This document shows positions 12,544 to 26,548 of a stretch of DNA of 64,000 nt, piece by piece; position 1 is the first letter of the stretch; each line of letters starts with the position of its first letter. The translations under genes and the position numbers were made by a program. Origin of the DNA: Phoebastria nigripes (Eukaryota > Chordata > Aves > Procellariiformes > Diomedeidae); contig JAYKAV010002932.1 in NCBI GenBank assembly GCA_035582835.1, forward strand, positions 2,967,394 to 3,031,393, read 5' to 3'. The notes below the pieces were generated by a model, which saw only the letters and a program-made list of their open reading frames with translations, was not told the origin of the DNA and searched no databases.

Positions 12544-15500
12544 TTTCTTTCTTGTCTCCCTAATGCTTCGTTCTTCTCCTCGTTCTCTCCTACTATTTTA
12601 TTCCAGGTCTGTCTATCTCCTGGGGGTGTGGGATACATTAGCTGTTTCAAGAAATTCTCTTCCATATTAAACAGTGGGCTATATCCTACTTGGTTCAGGG
12701 GTGTCCATCAATTGTTCTTACAACAGTGTGTCATTGAAGTAGAGATGTTTAAAACTAAGTTCTCTGTAATTTGCTGGTTCATCGTGTAACTGTGGTTGTG
12801 CTTGTTAGCCTTGAGGTAAACTTCCTTCAAGTCCAACATGCCAAGTATATGCATAGTGAGTGGGACACTTTTCAGTGCTGCTGAGCTCAGCTGGTGTTAT
12901 CCTTGTCTCTGAATATTATGCTTTTGCCTAGTAGGTTTTCATAGTGCACTTGGAATGCGGATCCTGGAACTGCCCCTTGTGGCTTGGGAAGAAAAAGCGA
13001 CTGGCTTGCCTCAGTGTGTAGTTCTGTCTGGAAAGCATGCAGAGCAGAATTACGGTGCAGATAACCGTGTCAATCATTTCTCTAAATAGTGGCACTCGGA
13101 GGACTATGCTCCCCCTGTGGAGGAGCTAGGAAATTTTCACCATGAAGCGTCTGCCTTGCAAGTCAGATTTCCCCATGGATTTTTTTTTTTTTTTTGTCTA
13201 TGGATGTTTGCCACCAGTATGCTAGATAGTTGATAATACTTTGACAATTGTTACAGCAGTGTGTATTCATCTAAATCATACCCTGCTGGTGTAGGCTATT
13301 GCATCAGCATGGTATGCTATTTCAGTTATATTACCTGTTACATTTGGTCCCAAATGCTACTTGAAAAAAATATTTCAAGGAGCTTGTTTCAAGACCCCGA
13401 GTGCTTCAGAGCTGCAGAAGCAAGCAACCTGGTCCAGCTCCTACTCTATAGTGAAGAGATCAAAACTGACATCCCAAACAGATAACATAATGCTGTGCTA
13501 GTTTGGTGAGACACAGTAATGACTTGTGATCATAGGCATTATTACTTCTAAGAGGCTTCCTTGCTGAGAGCCCTGCGTGTAAACTTTGTAACTATGCCCC
13601 ACGTGTATTTCTTTGCTTATGCTAAGGAATAGCAGGAACATATTGCTCACTTTAGCAGCTGTATGTGTCAGTGCATGCTCTAAAATAGATTCTTCTCAAG
13701 GATACACAGAACCTTAAACTGACTGGGTTTTATGATAACGTTTACAAAGCNCCTGTTTGTATACTTAAGTTGTTTTGCTTGGTGAGAAGATAACCACCTT
13801 TTTTTCCTGTGTTGCAAAGTTAACTTAGGCTTTGCTCCCAGAAAGTACTTGTCATTCTGTGAGTGGGTATCCGGTGTGAGGAGAGCAGCTGTTACACTGC
13901 CAGCTAATTGTTCCACTGCATGCGTATCAGCATGTCTTGTGTTCTTCTGAAATGTCAGTAACTGATCCTTGTGATATAAGTATCACCTCAGCTTCTTTTT
14001 CCTTTTGATTCTCTAGCAAGAAGGGATTGCAAATATGATATTGAAACAGAAGACATAAAAATGATTATTCTGTTTTTTTTAAGATACTGTGATTTTAACT
14101 TCCTCTCGTGATTTTTGAGTGCTTGAAATTGGTGAAGTAGTAAAGCTGAAGCTCCTCCCCAGAAACAAACAAAGCCCACCCAGGGATAGAGAGAGCAATT
14201 ATGGTCTGTCACCTCTAGTCATGTTTGCTCGAATAAATTAGCTGAACGCCATTGAATACCCCTCTGAATGTTCATTGTGGGGCAGACTAACAGTTGTTAG
14301 ATCACTTGAGCAGGTAATTCCAGCCAACTCTAAGGCAGATTTAACGCACAAAACATTGCAGAGGTCTTTTCAATCACATTGTCAACCAGAGATATAGTCA
14401 TATTGCTCCAACTTGAAAAGTTTCTTCTAAAAAGCATTACCAATTAATTTCTGGTGTGCCAAGTTTAATTGACCAATTAAACAATTTAAGATTTTCTTCC
14501 TGCTTGGCCCTGAAAGAGTTAACAATATTGGTTTATTGAGTTTTCTTGTACTTTGTGTTGTCTCTTGGGCTCTTTGCTTCTTCATACCAATTCTTTTACA
14601 TGTTACATTATTGACTTTTTCTTCTCTCTATGCAGTCTAAGTAGCTGCAGCATCCAAATGCTTTAGCTGTGCTTCGGGTTCTGATGTATTGAGAAGAACA
14701 TTTGTTGCACATTTTGCTGAATAAACTGAGCATAAATTTCAAAGGGGATCTTGGTATGATGAAATAGCTAATTACAACTTACTTTGTATTTGACCTTCTG
14801 CATCTTTGCTTCACATTATAACATGGTAATTAAAACTGATCCTTATGGGGGGGATTTTTTTTTGTGAAAATTAGCTCTCATTTTCACTAGATACAGGAGT
14901 GGCTGTGCTAGGTTAGGTAAGACTAATGATGTTTTCCATTCTCTTGTAATTGGCATGCAAATGGTAGTTAATGGTTTGCAACTTCATCAGAAGTTGTCGA
15001 TTCCTCCCTGCACCAACTCTTTGTAATTGCAATGTAAACTTATATATTGTGTGGAGTACTTTGTGCAATGGCATTAGGAGAATTATGTTTGTAACTTCTT
15101 GGTTAACCAGCAACNTCTTTAGGTCCTTGCTTGCAAGAAACTGGCTTTCCATTAGAAAGGTCGGAATGGTCAGGCAGCACAGGTTCATGGAAAACTAACA
15201 AGGTTTGTAGTTAAAAGCTGTGAAGATCATTCGGATTGGCTTCCTCTCTNCTTCCTTAAATCGTAAGGCTGGACTTCTATTCATGTGACAGTCTTTGCCC
15301 AGGGTTACACAAGAGCTAAACTTACTCTCCTGCATGACTACACGTGGGTCTCAGTTAAGGATGGCTTAGTAGCTTATTACCCCCCAACCCAACCCTGAAA
15401 ATATTTTTTTAAATCCTGTTTATACTCTCAAGTTTCCATTCCTCTCCCACACACCTGTCTCTTCAGCTTTCCCATGCACCCACCTACCTACCCACAGAAT

Positions 15501-18500
15501 TACTTTAATTAAATGTTACTCATGTGTGGGCTTACTTACCACTTTTCTCTGCTTAATCTGTTCCCTTCCTAGGGTCAGTATGAAAGTGTGACTTGATTCA
15601 AACATTTAACTTTGCTATCCATCAATATCAGAAAGACAGTAACAAGGCATGTCGATCTGTCCTGGCTTAACCTGCAAGCAGTTGAATCCATCTGTAAGTT
15701 TGAAGCTTCTTTATGGTCTACCAGTGACGTGACAGGGTGAAATACACATCACAGGCAGAAGTGGACAGAGGACANTTTTCTTATTAACTAGGTATGCATT
15801 CAGGAAATGGTTAGAAGGTCTTCCATTCAGACTTCACCGGAAAAGGAATTAGACTGAGCTANCAGTCTAGCACGCACGTCGTGCTGTATTTGGTCTTTCT
15901 GTGATATGCAGAAAGATTTGGGTGGTCATTTTAATTTGCACAGATCTAGATATTAAATGGCCAATGATTTATTAATTAATTGTAGAAATAGGTAGAAATT
16001 CCAGATGAAAGGATAAGTAAGAGAGTAACCTGTTTTTGTTCTGACTTGAATTAATCCTACATATATATGGCAGTTTCTTTACAAAAGTGTGACATGGAAA
16101 TAGTAATCTACATGTCAAGATACTTGCTGCAATTTGAGGAAGACCAGAACAGTGGGGTTTTTTCTGTCCTGGTTCTACTGGAAGATAAGAATGCAGCTAG
16201 GAGGTCCATTCAGGCCATTAGGCTATAGGAGATGGACTTTGGTTATGAAAGCATGCATACCTTTGTACTGTAAACTGCAGGTAAGTTATGTTTAAAACTA
16301 TTAATAGGAACATAAGGTAACTGCCTTAGTGAATCTGAGCTTCCTAGTATATAATTTTCTGATTTTAATATGAACATCACTGTTTAAAGAAAACTATTTC
16401 TTATTATGCTTATTACTATGCTTTTCTGATTTCTATTAAAAACAAAATGCTTTAAAATATATTTATAACATCAATAAATTAGAATAATAATACATGCACA
16501 GATCAGTATTTTAAAAATTCAGGTACTCTTAAAACTAAGTTTACTCTTGCTGTCATAGGTGTTTTGTTCCCAGTTAAGACAGTTTATACTTTACAGTTGC
16601 ATCTTGTAGCTAGACACTATTTAAAATAATGTACACATTTGATAATTTATTAAAATATGCATTTACAATAGAATGCCTCTACCAAAACGTTACATGCAGT
16701 TCTCCCACAGCAAAAGCAAAACCCCTGTTCTGTTTCTCTTTGTGTGAAACCTTCTTAGTTGCTCTGTATAAAATTGAGGTTCTTTCATGTTGCTATGCGA
16801 GCAGTTGTTAACTTCAAAAAAGAGAGTGTCAGCTGATTAAAGTATAACTTGATCTTATTGGAGGTTTGGTTTTTTTTTTTTGAGATGTGAGTAGTTGCCA
16901 TGTGCTTTGTGCTTTTTACTTATGTGAATAAAGGTGAACATTTAGTTACTTTGTTGGCACTGCAGGGATAGAGGGTAAATATTTCTTAATATATTGAGAA
17001 GGTTTTATGTACATATATAAAATAATTGCTAATTTTTAAAAAAGAATTGCATAAATGCAAAACCTGCCTCTCCTTTTTCTTGCTTCTTGCCTGCTTTTAA
17101 TCTTTGTGTGCTTTTTAGTTGTTTTGTCTTCCTTTTCATCTTTACAACACTTTATTCCCTTTCTATAATCTTCCTCTGGTTTTCCTTTTATGTTATTTTT
17201 CAATATGCCTGCTTTGTCTCTTCTTCCTGTTTCTTCCCAGTTTTTGCTTATTCCAAGATTATCTAGTAGTTTACTTTCATTCCCCCCCCCCCCAATAGGA
17301 GTTACAAAGCCAGCTACCACTGATTTTAATGTGGCGTGGAGAGAATATGTAATCTTCTGAAGGGAATATATAGTTGACGTGAAGAACATACATGAATTCC
17401 CTGGTATTTCTGTACCTAGATTGCTGCATCTTGCTGGTTCTAGATGCTTTTTCAGATGGTATCCCACGCAGTTGTGTTGTAGTATCAGCATATTGTGCTG
17501 CCTTTTTTTGATTTAGAAAAGCCTCTCAACGGCTTTCTAAGAGACACCCCTCAGGCCGTCTACTACTCTTGCTTAAAGGGGCTTTCTGCATTTGCTTTTC
17601 CAGCAGAGACCTCTTCAAATCTCACCCACTGAAAGAGTTGCCACTGCCATTGATCTTCTCCTCCCTTTCTGGGAACTGCCTTTGAACTACAGTCAGAGTC
17701 TTACCCCAGTATACAAATTCTGAGATGCCCATTTAAAATCCATCTCCAAATGGCAGGAGAATGTGTAAGTACTCTTCAGGTCCTTCACAGCCGCAGCAAT
17801 CAGTTCTGTAAAAATGCTTGTGAGAAGGAGGGGATTAAAGAGCACCCGTGTGGCAGCTTCTTATCAGCCTCTGCCACGAGGTCTAATAACACCTCCAGGT
17901 GTGGTAGACAAAGAACATGAAACTCTCTATCGATGGAACAGAGGACTTCAAAGATTGTTTGCCATTGAGGACATCTTTATATATTGACTGATTGCAGACT
18001 CTGTAATAAGACTGGCACTGCCTCCCAGCTTCCTTATACCTTGGAAAGTAAGAACGGAGGGTTTCTTGTGCTATGCTTTTTTGCTTTGGATTGTAATTAA
18101 AACACTTTTCTTCTATTCTCTGATTTATAAAAGAAAAATAAAGCAGCAGAATGCCTTCTGATTCAATCAAAATAGAAAAGGAAAGCGTGATTACAATTGG
18201 CAAGTCTTTTCTGTGCCTGTGTTTTTTTGTTGCTGTTATAAAAAGTGCGTCAAAAGATGTCAACTATTTAATTTAATAAGAATTCACATAAGTTCCAGCT
18301 GTTCCAGAATAGTATCTAAATATTTGATTTGAAAACAATATGTGTACCAACGCTGCAACGTACTGCAGGCATGATCACCCAGCTATCCAGAAACATCTAA
18401 GTCTGTCTGTGCTAATTAGTGTTTGCAGATGAAGCTTCTGTAGTGGTAGCTTCAGTTAATAAAAGATCTTGTGGGTTATAAGCACATAATGTGTGAGATA

Positions 18501-20454
18501 AGAGACGTCTACAAAACTGAATGGAAACTATGTAAATTTACTATTTTCAAGTAGTAATAATAATGCTGGGACACCTAATTTTGCTTTTCATAATGACATG
18601 TGATATATTTTGTAATATGTTCATATTACAAAAAAATGTTACCTTATTGCTGCCCTTATTTAAAGAGCTTTATTGCCAAAAACATAGTTATAAAATGTCA
18701 ATTTACTTAAAATATTTGAAAGTATTAATCTTAACATGAAATGATATTCAAAAAAATTCTGTGGTTTTTCACTTACATCGAGGAAAAATTCATAGTTTAG
18801 GCCAGAGAAATTTGCTTTTAACTTGTGCATTTACTCGCAAATGTAGCAATTCTGTTGCCTGTTTGCTCAGAGTCCTTATTCTTTTGGTTTTAGGGGTATG
18901 GAAATACTTGGGTTGTGCTGAGAAATGCGGTTTCTCGTGGACATGTTCCCTCCCCTTCATTTCCTTTCTTACATACTTTTCAAGTACAGTGTTATCAAAT
19001 TTAATGAAACAGATGCCGAATTTCACCTCTGAATATTTGTATTTCCTTGTTCTCATACATAGGCTCTTCCTTTTTTTCTTTAAAGAAAAACTGGCAGGGA
19101 CAGGTGGCAAACTGTCCTCACCTGGAGCTTTGTTTTTTATATATGAATGTAACTTTTTTTAATACATGTATTAAAACTAGAATGTATTCTAGTTTTGACA
19201 GTGTGTTTGGGGAAAAAAATATTAGATGGTGTTAAAAAGTAAAGGCTATAAAAGCGAAATAAAAATCAGATAAAAATGTAGATTTTAAGCAAATTGAAAA
19301 ACTTTTCTTTTATAGTAATCCCTTAAAGTGATGAGCTTAAAATACATTACAACTAGTGGGTTTTTTAGGAAGCTCGCTTTACTTCCTGGGTTTTTAAAAT
19401 TTCTTTCTGATTTACAAAATCTAAAAGTTAAAAGTTGGAGGAGTAAACATGTTTGTAAGGTAGACATTGAATCATTTCTAATGCGTGAACGTTGTTTGAT
19501 ACTCATGAGCGGGTGATACTATATCTCAGTAAGTTTGCATCATGGTACACAGTACTTTAGTGACAAAATATGGTTTTAACCTCAGAGATAAGTCTTGCAA
19601 GCACTTATAACTGAAAGGGTTGTGTACTGGTGTTCATAATAATCAAACAGAACTTCTTACAAAGCTATTAGATTCAGGAATAGATACCTGCATAGTAGGG
19701 TCCTGAGTTTATGCAGAGCTGCTGGATAGTTGTGTTTGAATACACTTGCATTATAAGATTTTGCCTTTAATACAAGCTGGTAGGTGACATTTTATATGAG
19801 TTGTATCCATTAATTGAGGTATCAAGCTTGTGCTGAAATGTCAGTACCTGCTGGTATGCACAAAGATATCCAATACTGGCTACTATTAGGGCTATTTAAA
19901 ATTTTGTTTTGAAGGTAATCTTTAGCATATACTTGTAGTTACAAAGCTTTGGAACACTGCAGTCTCCACTCATTGTAAAATTGCTGAATTTAACATACAG
20001 GCTGGCAGTATATGTACTTGTGAAATGGCTCATGCTTGCAATAAAAGCACTTTCACACCAGCATAAAATGTTGCTGTTGGCTTCTTCCTGTCTCCGGCAA
20101 GCATTTCCAATTTTAGAATTTTCTTCCTCTCATTTTTGAGCTAGGCTGCCTCTTTTCTTTTTTCCCCACTGAGTTGAAAGTGTTGCAGATCCATTCCTTT
20201 TATCTCTCTGTTCTCTCTTGAAAGAAAATTGCAGCCATTTCCCATGTTACTTCTCTTTTTGCATGTACAGCAAAGTCAATTTTCCAAAGATTCTAATGTG
20301 TTTTATAGACAAAACATGTTCAATCAAAGGTACTAGTGTCTGAATCACTGATTCTGTTCTGTGCTTTCTAATGGAAAGAGCGAAGGTTTTTCTCTTTTTA
20401 TTGTTACAGCAAGAGATACTACTGTTTTCAACACAGGTGTGGTTTTTTATTCTT

Positions 20455-20530
20455 GGTTGTTTTGTGGTTGTTTTTTGGGGGTTTTTTTGTTTGGTTGGTT
20501 TGGTTTGGTTTTTTTTTTCTTGTTTTTCAA
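20455..20530. repeat. T/G-rich tract with (GGTTT) repeats
   Basis: A T-rich stretch with G5 near 20477-20481, then four GG pairs at 20493-20508 separated by two or three T, then a T run. The four GG pairs form a two-tier G-quadruplex-type pattern in the sense strand. A very similar tract occurs at 56028-56075. Confidence 0.7.
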
Positions 20531-21218
20531 ATACATACTTTCAGGACAGCAAATTTACTATATCGCATGTGTCCACCTTAGCCCAATGCATCTAATTTTT
20601 CTGCCTGGAACTTTTATCCAGATGCAATTTGAGGACTTGGGATATTTGTCTGGGGTTTTTCAAAGTTAAGATTCCCAAATAGACTATTACATGCTTAGAA
20701 ATGTAGCATATACTGATTGTGTGCTAGATGATATAGATGATGTTAATAATCCTAACCATGCATGTGTAGCAAGTCTTGTCTATAGTAAAAATAAGTCATT
20801 TTGTATGTCACATTTCTGACTGAGAAATGTGGCGGCCCCGCTAGTCACGTCTGCCCTGGCCACCCACTATATAAAATTGCTTTCTACTATCATCAGCTGT
20901 TTAATATCTCCATAAAGAATCTTTTCAGGTAGCAAACTGAATCTAGTCTCAAGTATCTCCAGTTTCCTTAACCTAAACACTCGTAATGTATTGGACCAAA
21001 TTTGAGTAGCTTTCTAATTAATTGAATTATTGATTTGACATATTTCAGATAATGATCATTTAGACCTGCTAAGTTTAGAACCAGCTAGCTAGCATAATTT
21101 AGGAGCCTGGTATTTTTTATTTTGATTGAACTTACTGTGTCGTATGCTTTTAAGCCTTTTGCCTTCAGTGGGAAGGAAGGAGGGCTCATATTCCTGAATA
21201 TTCAAGTTTTGTATTTTC

Positions 21219-21256
21219 ATCTATCTGTCTATTTGTCTGTCTGTCTATCTATCTAT
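21219..21256. repeat. (TCTA/TCTG)n tetranucleotide microsatellite
   Basis: Imperfect tetranucleotide repeat of TCTA and TCTG units with one TTTG variant, a usual polymorphic simple repeat. Confidence 0.85.
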
Positions 21257-22755
21257 TTTCTTCCATGAAGAATGGTACTTTGTCTTTATTACAAGTAAAA
21301 GGAGACTTTTTGGTTCAGCATAGAGTTACTCATTATTGCTTAAGACATTCACAGAAAGTTTACTGCATGTATAGCATAGTCATTCCACAGGTATCAGAGT
21401 AATAATTCGAGTTTAGATTAGACCTGAATATGTTTTACAATTTACCGTTTAATGAGCATTGCAAGCAGACTCCGTTGTCTTCTGGAAAGCTGTGTGCCCT
21501 CAGGTTCTTGTTGCTGGGACTGAAAAGGGGGGGAACGAGGCTGGCTGGTGGTATGTTTGTTGAAGTTTGTTGCCCCTGCCACAAACCGTATGATTACTAC
21601 AAGGAATTGTTCTTGATCATACTTTTCAGGTGGAGAAGCGGGAATTAACTAGGAAATCCTTGAGATTTAGTTGAAAGTACTAATCCTTTGGGGATGCTTC
21701 GTAACACCTTGCCCTACTGATCAAATGCAGCAATCAAATGCGGTATTTGCTCAGCAGTTTTCAGTAAGAGTAGATATTTCATGCCAAACATTATTTACAG
21801 GTGGGCTCTTTGGTAAATTGAATAGTGCCCAGGTGATAAATTTGTTGCTCTCACATTTGCTAAAATACCTTTGTGCCTTGACCTTCTTCTGAGAAGGTTT
21901 GTGAAAATAATATCCTAGTGCATATTTAGGCCAATTTTATCACTAAGAGAAAGAGCTCTGAGTGCTGTGAGGGCTTGAAGAGGTTTTTTTTCTTTGTTTG
22001 CTTCAGTCTTATCTCTGCAGTCATGAATTCATTGTCCACTCTCCTGTATAGTAAAGGCTGAGTGGGAAATACACAAAATATCTGAAGCTGATGTTAATGC
22101 TGCAGGAATATAACATGGGCGTTCAGTGTTGCACTGTACAAGCTTGTTGGTGCTGATGAATTACCTTGTCACAGAGGTGTAACCAATGTTATGAAATCTT
22201 ACTGTGTTTTTTTTCCTCATAGAGATGTCACAGTGACTGAAGGAGGATATATGACATGCTGTGTTACTGCCTTAGGACCAGAATGTGTTGTCTGCTTTGG
22301 TGCAGCTGAGGGACTAAGGGGTTTATATTACTAGCAGCTTGTCAGGGCACAAGGCAATCTATTGGTGCATTATAGGGCTGCTCTAATCTGATTTTGAATG
22401 CAAGGTGACCCTTCTTTGTTTTCTCTAAAATTTCTGACATTTTATCAGGTGATGATTCCTTGTATGAGGGAAGTTGAATTGCATTTCCTGCCACTCTTAT
22501 GGAGTAGCACAAAACAATTTGAGATAGAGAGCTTGCAAGCTTGTGACGTCAAATGATAGAGTTATTTAGATTTGGGAGTGGACTATAAGACTGAGATATT
22601 TCTGATCGTGATGCTACTGCTTTAATCTAGTGTGATTATTTCTTTCTTGTTGAGTTTAGAGGATGATCCCCTCCAAGCATCTCATGAAAAGATTGATTTC
22701 ATCCTTGTGACCATTTTGTGAGATTTTGTTGAATTACAATTACTGTTTTTTCCAC

Positions 22756-22868
22756 TTTTGCAGAGGAGGAACTAGGGTACAAGTAGTTTGAATAACCTGC
22801 CAGAGGCAAATCTGTGACAAAACAGATTGCAGAAGCTGGCTGTCCTGAACCCAAGTGTCTAGACTGAG
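22756..22868 (-). mobile_element. MIR-like SINE relic (antisense)
   Basis: The + strand runs 'acttttgcagaggaggaact', then 'ttgaataacctgccagaggc', then a 'tgcagaagctggctgtcctg' segment and 'aacccaagtgtctaga'. This follows the order of an antisense MIR core: 'ttttacagatgaggaaact', 'ttaagtgacttgcccaagg', '...gcagagccaggattcgaa', 'cccaggtct'. It is diverged but similar over the whole core. Borders are approximate, and I worked without an alignment. Confidence 0.6.
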
Positions 22869-23831
22869 AGAGAGTTTTTTTCTCATAACAACAGAATGCT
22901 ATTGCTGAATTTCATTTTGAACTGGTGTGTGCTTTTGGAGCATTGAGCGTTGAATAGATCACAGTCTGAGCCTGATTTGTGTGAATGCTATGTTTCAGGT
23001 GTATGAATAAGAAAAAAAGTTGGTAAAATACTCTGTTACTTAGGAAATGTGTATGTTTTTTTAAAAAAAGGCAAAACTCTACAGCTTCTTTTAACTTTCA
23101 GACATACCATGCAGACCATGTGAAGCTAACATCTCTTCGTCCACCCGCCCCCCCCTTGTGATATGTGAGGGTAGGGTCATTGTCTGTGGTAGTGCCTAGC
23201 AAGATGCATCTGCTCCTTTGCTTTGGCATAGTTTCCAGCTCTCTTCCACAGAGGAATGGGATTGAGAAGTCAAAGATGGGGCATGAAATGATATGAGGAA
23301 CATGACTGCTGCCAGGATCATGGCAAAGGTCAGGTGGCAAGGGTCTAAAACTCCCTGTAACATAGTAAATATGAAGGTGTTCTGCTATGTTATTTAGCTT
23401 TACAAATACAGGGACCTGTGGCTGTCAAGAAAGGGAGACTGAAAAAACTGGACTTTGACTTACTGGGTTGTTGAGTTTAAAACCTGCACTGCAAAGTCGT
23501 GAGAAAGCTACGAGAAGGGTGGCAGGAGATCACAATATGGACAAGGAGCATGACCAGGAGGGGGGTTGACTGGCAACATCTTGTTGGAGGCAGGCACTAG
23601 AGAGAGCAGAGCACCTCAGCAACTCCTTGATCTGTTCCATCTGTAACAAAGTTATTTATGTTTGGTGGTTTTTTTCTGCAATAAATGCAGCAGCCGAGGC
23701 CAATAGTAATCTCTATCTCAGTATGATTACCAGCAAGCAGAAATCCCTCAGAGGCTGAGACTGAATTCTTGTTCTTTCAACCATTGTCCCTGCATAAGTG
23801 TGCAGAAGATGGTAACAGAGCAGCAGATACC

Positions 23832-23886
23832 CTTTTTTCCTTTCCTTCTTTCTTTCTTTCTTTCTTTTTTTTTTTTTTTCTTTTTG
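23832..23886. repeat. (TTTC)n and poly-T tract
   Basis: Several TTTC/TTCC units lead into an uninterrupted run of about 15 T and then a short C-interrupted T stretch. Simple repeat on the sense strand. Confidence 0.85.
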
Positions 23887-26424
23887 CCATCACTCAGGTG
23901 CCTGTGGATAGGAGGATAATGCCTTACCCTGCCACAGACCCCCAGTAGAGAGCAAAGAAATGACAGGTTTAGACAGGCATTGTTTTTCCTGGAGATATGC
24001 TCAGCTTATGCAGTGCTGTTTGTTAGCCATAAATTTTACGAGAATGTTTGTAAGCTTACAATTTTGCCTTCCTCATGGTAGGTTTCAATACCTCACATTT
24101 CATACTGATTTGCCAGGAAAAATATTTGCAAGCAACACTGTATTTGTGCAATATTTGTACGATACATTAATCAACTGCAGGTTTTTTCTCAAATGTGGCT
24201 ATGCATATGGCATGGCGACATTTAACACGGCATATATACTGCCTGAATCGCTATATTTTGTGGAGGTTTTTTTGTTAAGTACAGAGCATGATACGTAGTT
24301 GGAGAATCTGACTTCAGAATTGCAATGATTCTTATACCAGGAGTACTTCCGTGTATTGTTTTGCTACGATACGCTGTTGAATATTGTGGAAAACATAACA
24401 AATATATTGCTGTTTCTAAAAAACTCTCATTTTATTTTAGAATAAAATTTGCATGAGAAAATTTTGTTCACATTGCCATGAGACCATATTTGAGACACTT
24501 GGCAATTTTGTGTCTAGTCATTTTCATGGATAGTGGGAAAATAGTATTACTTTGCATTAATGTTTTTGTTAAAAATATGGACTGTATACCAAAGCGGTTT
24601 TAAATTCAGGCAAAAAGAAATTATAAATGTTCCTAAACGATGATAGCTAAAATACAGTGCTGTATGAGCTTTCAGTTTGATAAATACTTACTTATGAGGT
24701 CATAAATACTTGAGGTACAAAAGGTTAATGTAGTGTGAAAGGCTGTAAAACACAGCGAGCAACCTGCTAGATCATAATGATGCATTAGTACCTTTCAGTA
24801 TGAATGCTAGTGGTTATAAAATCTTTGGGTTGAATTTATTCTGTAATACAAGAATGTAAAGCCAGAGTATTTTCACTGTGTAGTTGTACTTATCTTTTTA
24901 TATTTATTTCCTTTTGTAAAAAAAAAAAAGGCAAGCTAAAAAGCTCTTATCTGCTCATAAGTGCCCACTGACTGAAAATGATAAAAACCGCTTTGACTAA
25001 TATAATTTCTGAAGAGCATATGTCATAGGTGTTGTCTGTGTACTCAAAGTAAGTAATAAAATAAAGTAATACTTGGTGATTTTTTGCCTTCTGTGTATTA
25101 ATAAGTTTCCATGAGATAAAGTAAGCAATAATGCATAAAGGAAACAAAAGTGGTATAAATCCTGTAAAGTAGTAATGCAGTTTACCTTTGAGGACAAAGA
25201 AATATGGTGCTAAATTCACAAAGTGAGCATTTACTGAATGGTGAAGTTGACTTTATCATAATAAACTATAGTATTTCTCAGTCTTAGAAGTCTTCTGCAG
25301 TTTATAGTTGTCTCCAATATGCTGATGCAGCTAATATTTCTCCTTTAATGTCTACCTCTGTGAAGTGTTAATTTTCATGCTTTGGTGATCATGGCTTTTT
25401 ACTGAAGCAAATTACTTCCTCTTACTCCTATATCAGAGCTTATGACAGATTAGGATAATTTTACTGTAATTAATCTTTTGAGTCAGTTCCACTCTTTTCA
25501 ATGAAGTGCCATGTCTTGGCCAGGCTAAATTGAAGCAGTTAATAAAATCTGGAATCAAATATGAAAAACTTTTATTTGCAGACTGTTGATACTTGCTTTC
25601 AGCCTTCTCTGCTCTCCGGTTACAAAAGTAGTATTTTACTTTCAATTTATTCTCTCAATGAAGTACACCTGTATCTGGAGGATATTAAATAGTTTTGAGG
25701 AATTAAACAAGAAAAATGTCTACGGGAAAATATTTGATGTAGATACATCCATCTCCTAATGCAGAAGCCTGGTAATTTTTTTTATTATTATTTTTAGATG
25801 TTGAAAATCAACATATTCTGTTCTTACTAAGGTACAATTTAAAAGTTGATAGTGTTTGGATTGTGCAAATATATCTTCAGTAAATCTCTGTAGATTATTA
25901 TTTTTAGTTTAAGACCATATCTAAATTTGCAAAGAACACTGCGAGCAGTTTCTGCTCTGACAGAATTAGCACAGAATACCTGTGAGAGAACAGAAAGTAA
26001 AATACGCATCTTGTAAAAGCCTCCATAACGTCTCTGAAAAGAATGTATTTCTTAACAAATTTTGAGATGGTTTATTTTATTTTGGGACAATTGGTCAAGC
26101 TAGAAATCCAAATAACAAAACCCCGGCAGGCCAGTATATCAAGTTATGGATATATGACTCACATTGTCAAATGCCGCTTCGTATTACAAAATACAGGATT
26201 TTNATGATAACACAAAAAAGTATTATATATTACCAACTCATACTTGTATATTAGGTTATGAGGCTTTCTGTGTCATACTTTTGGGCAGAAACTTTGTTTG
26301 TTTATTTTGTTCGTTAGGGGTTTTTTTGCTATAATATTCTCAGAGTCTGCATTACATTAAAGCAGCCGCAGCTGTTCAGTCATTCTGATTGACTAGCTGT
26401 ATATTTCAATAGTGCCCCTTCCCT

Positions 26425-26434
26425 TTTCTTTCTT

Positions 26435-26469
<35 letters not shown>

Positions 26470-26500
26470 GATCCCTTTCCTAGTTNNNNNNNNNNNNNNN

Positions 26501-26541
<41 letters not shown>
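26425..26541. repeat. Two long poly-T runs flanking a 15-N gap
   Basis: A TTTC stretch leads into 29 T (26437-26465). About 20 bases of unique sequence follow, then 15 N (26486-26500), then 41 T (26501-26541). The gap probably reflects failed assembly across the homopolymer, so true length and order are uncertain. The two runs may even be a duplicated gap edge. Confidence 0.85.

Positions 26542-26548
<7 letters not shown>

Noticed and set aside
17036..17491. Antisense ORF of 151 codons with Lys/Glu/Arg-rich end
   Set aside because: It spans a pyrimidine-rich stretch and a C run; composition-driven, no recognised domain or splice context.
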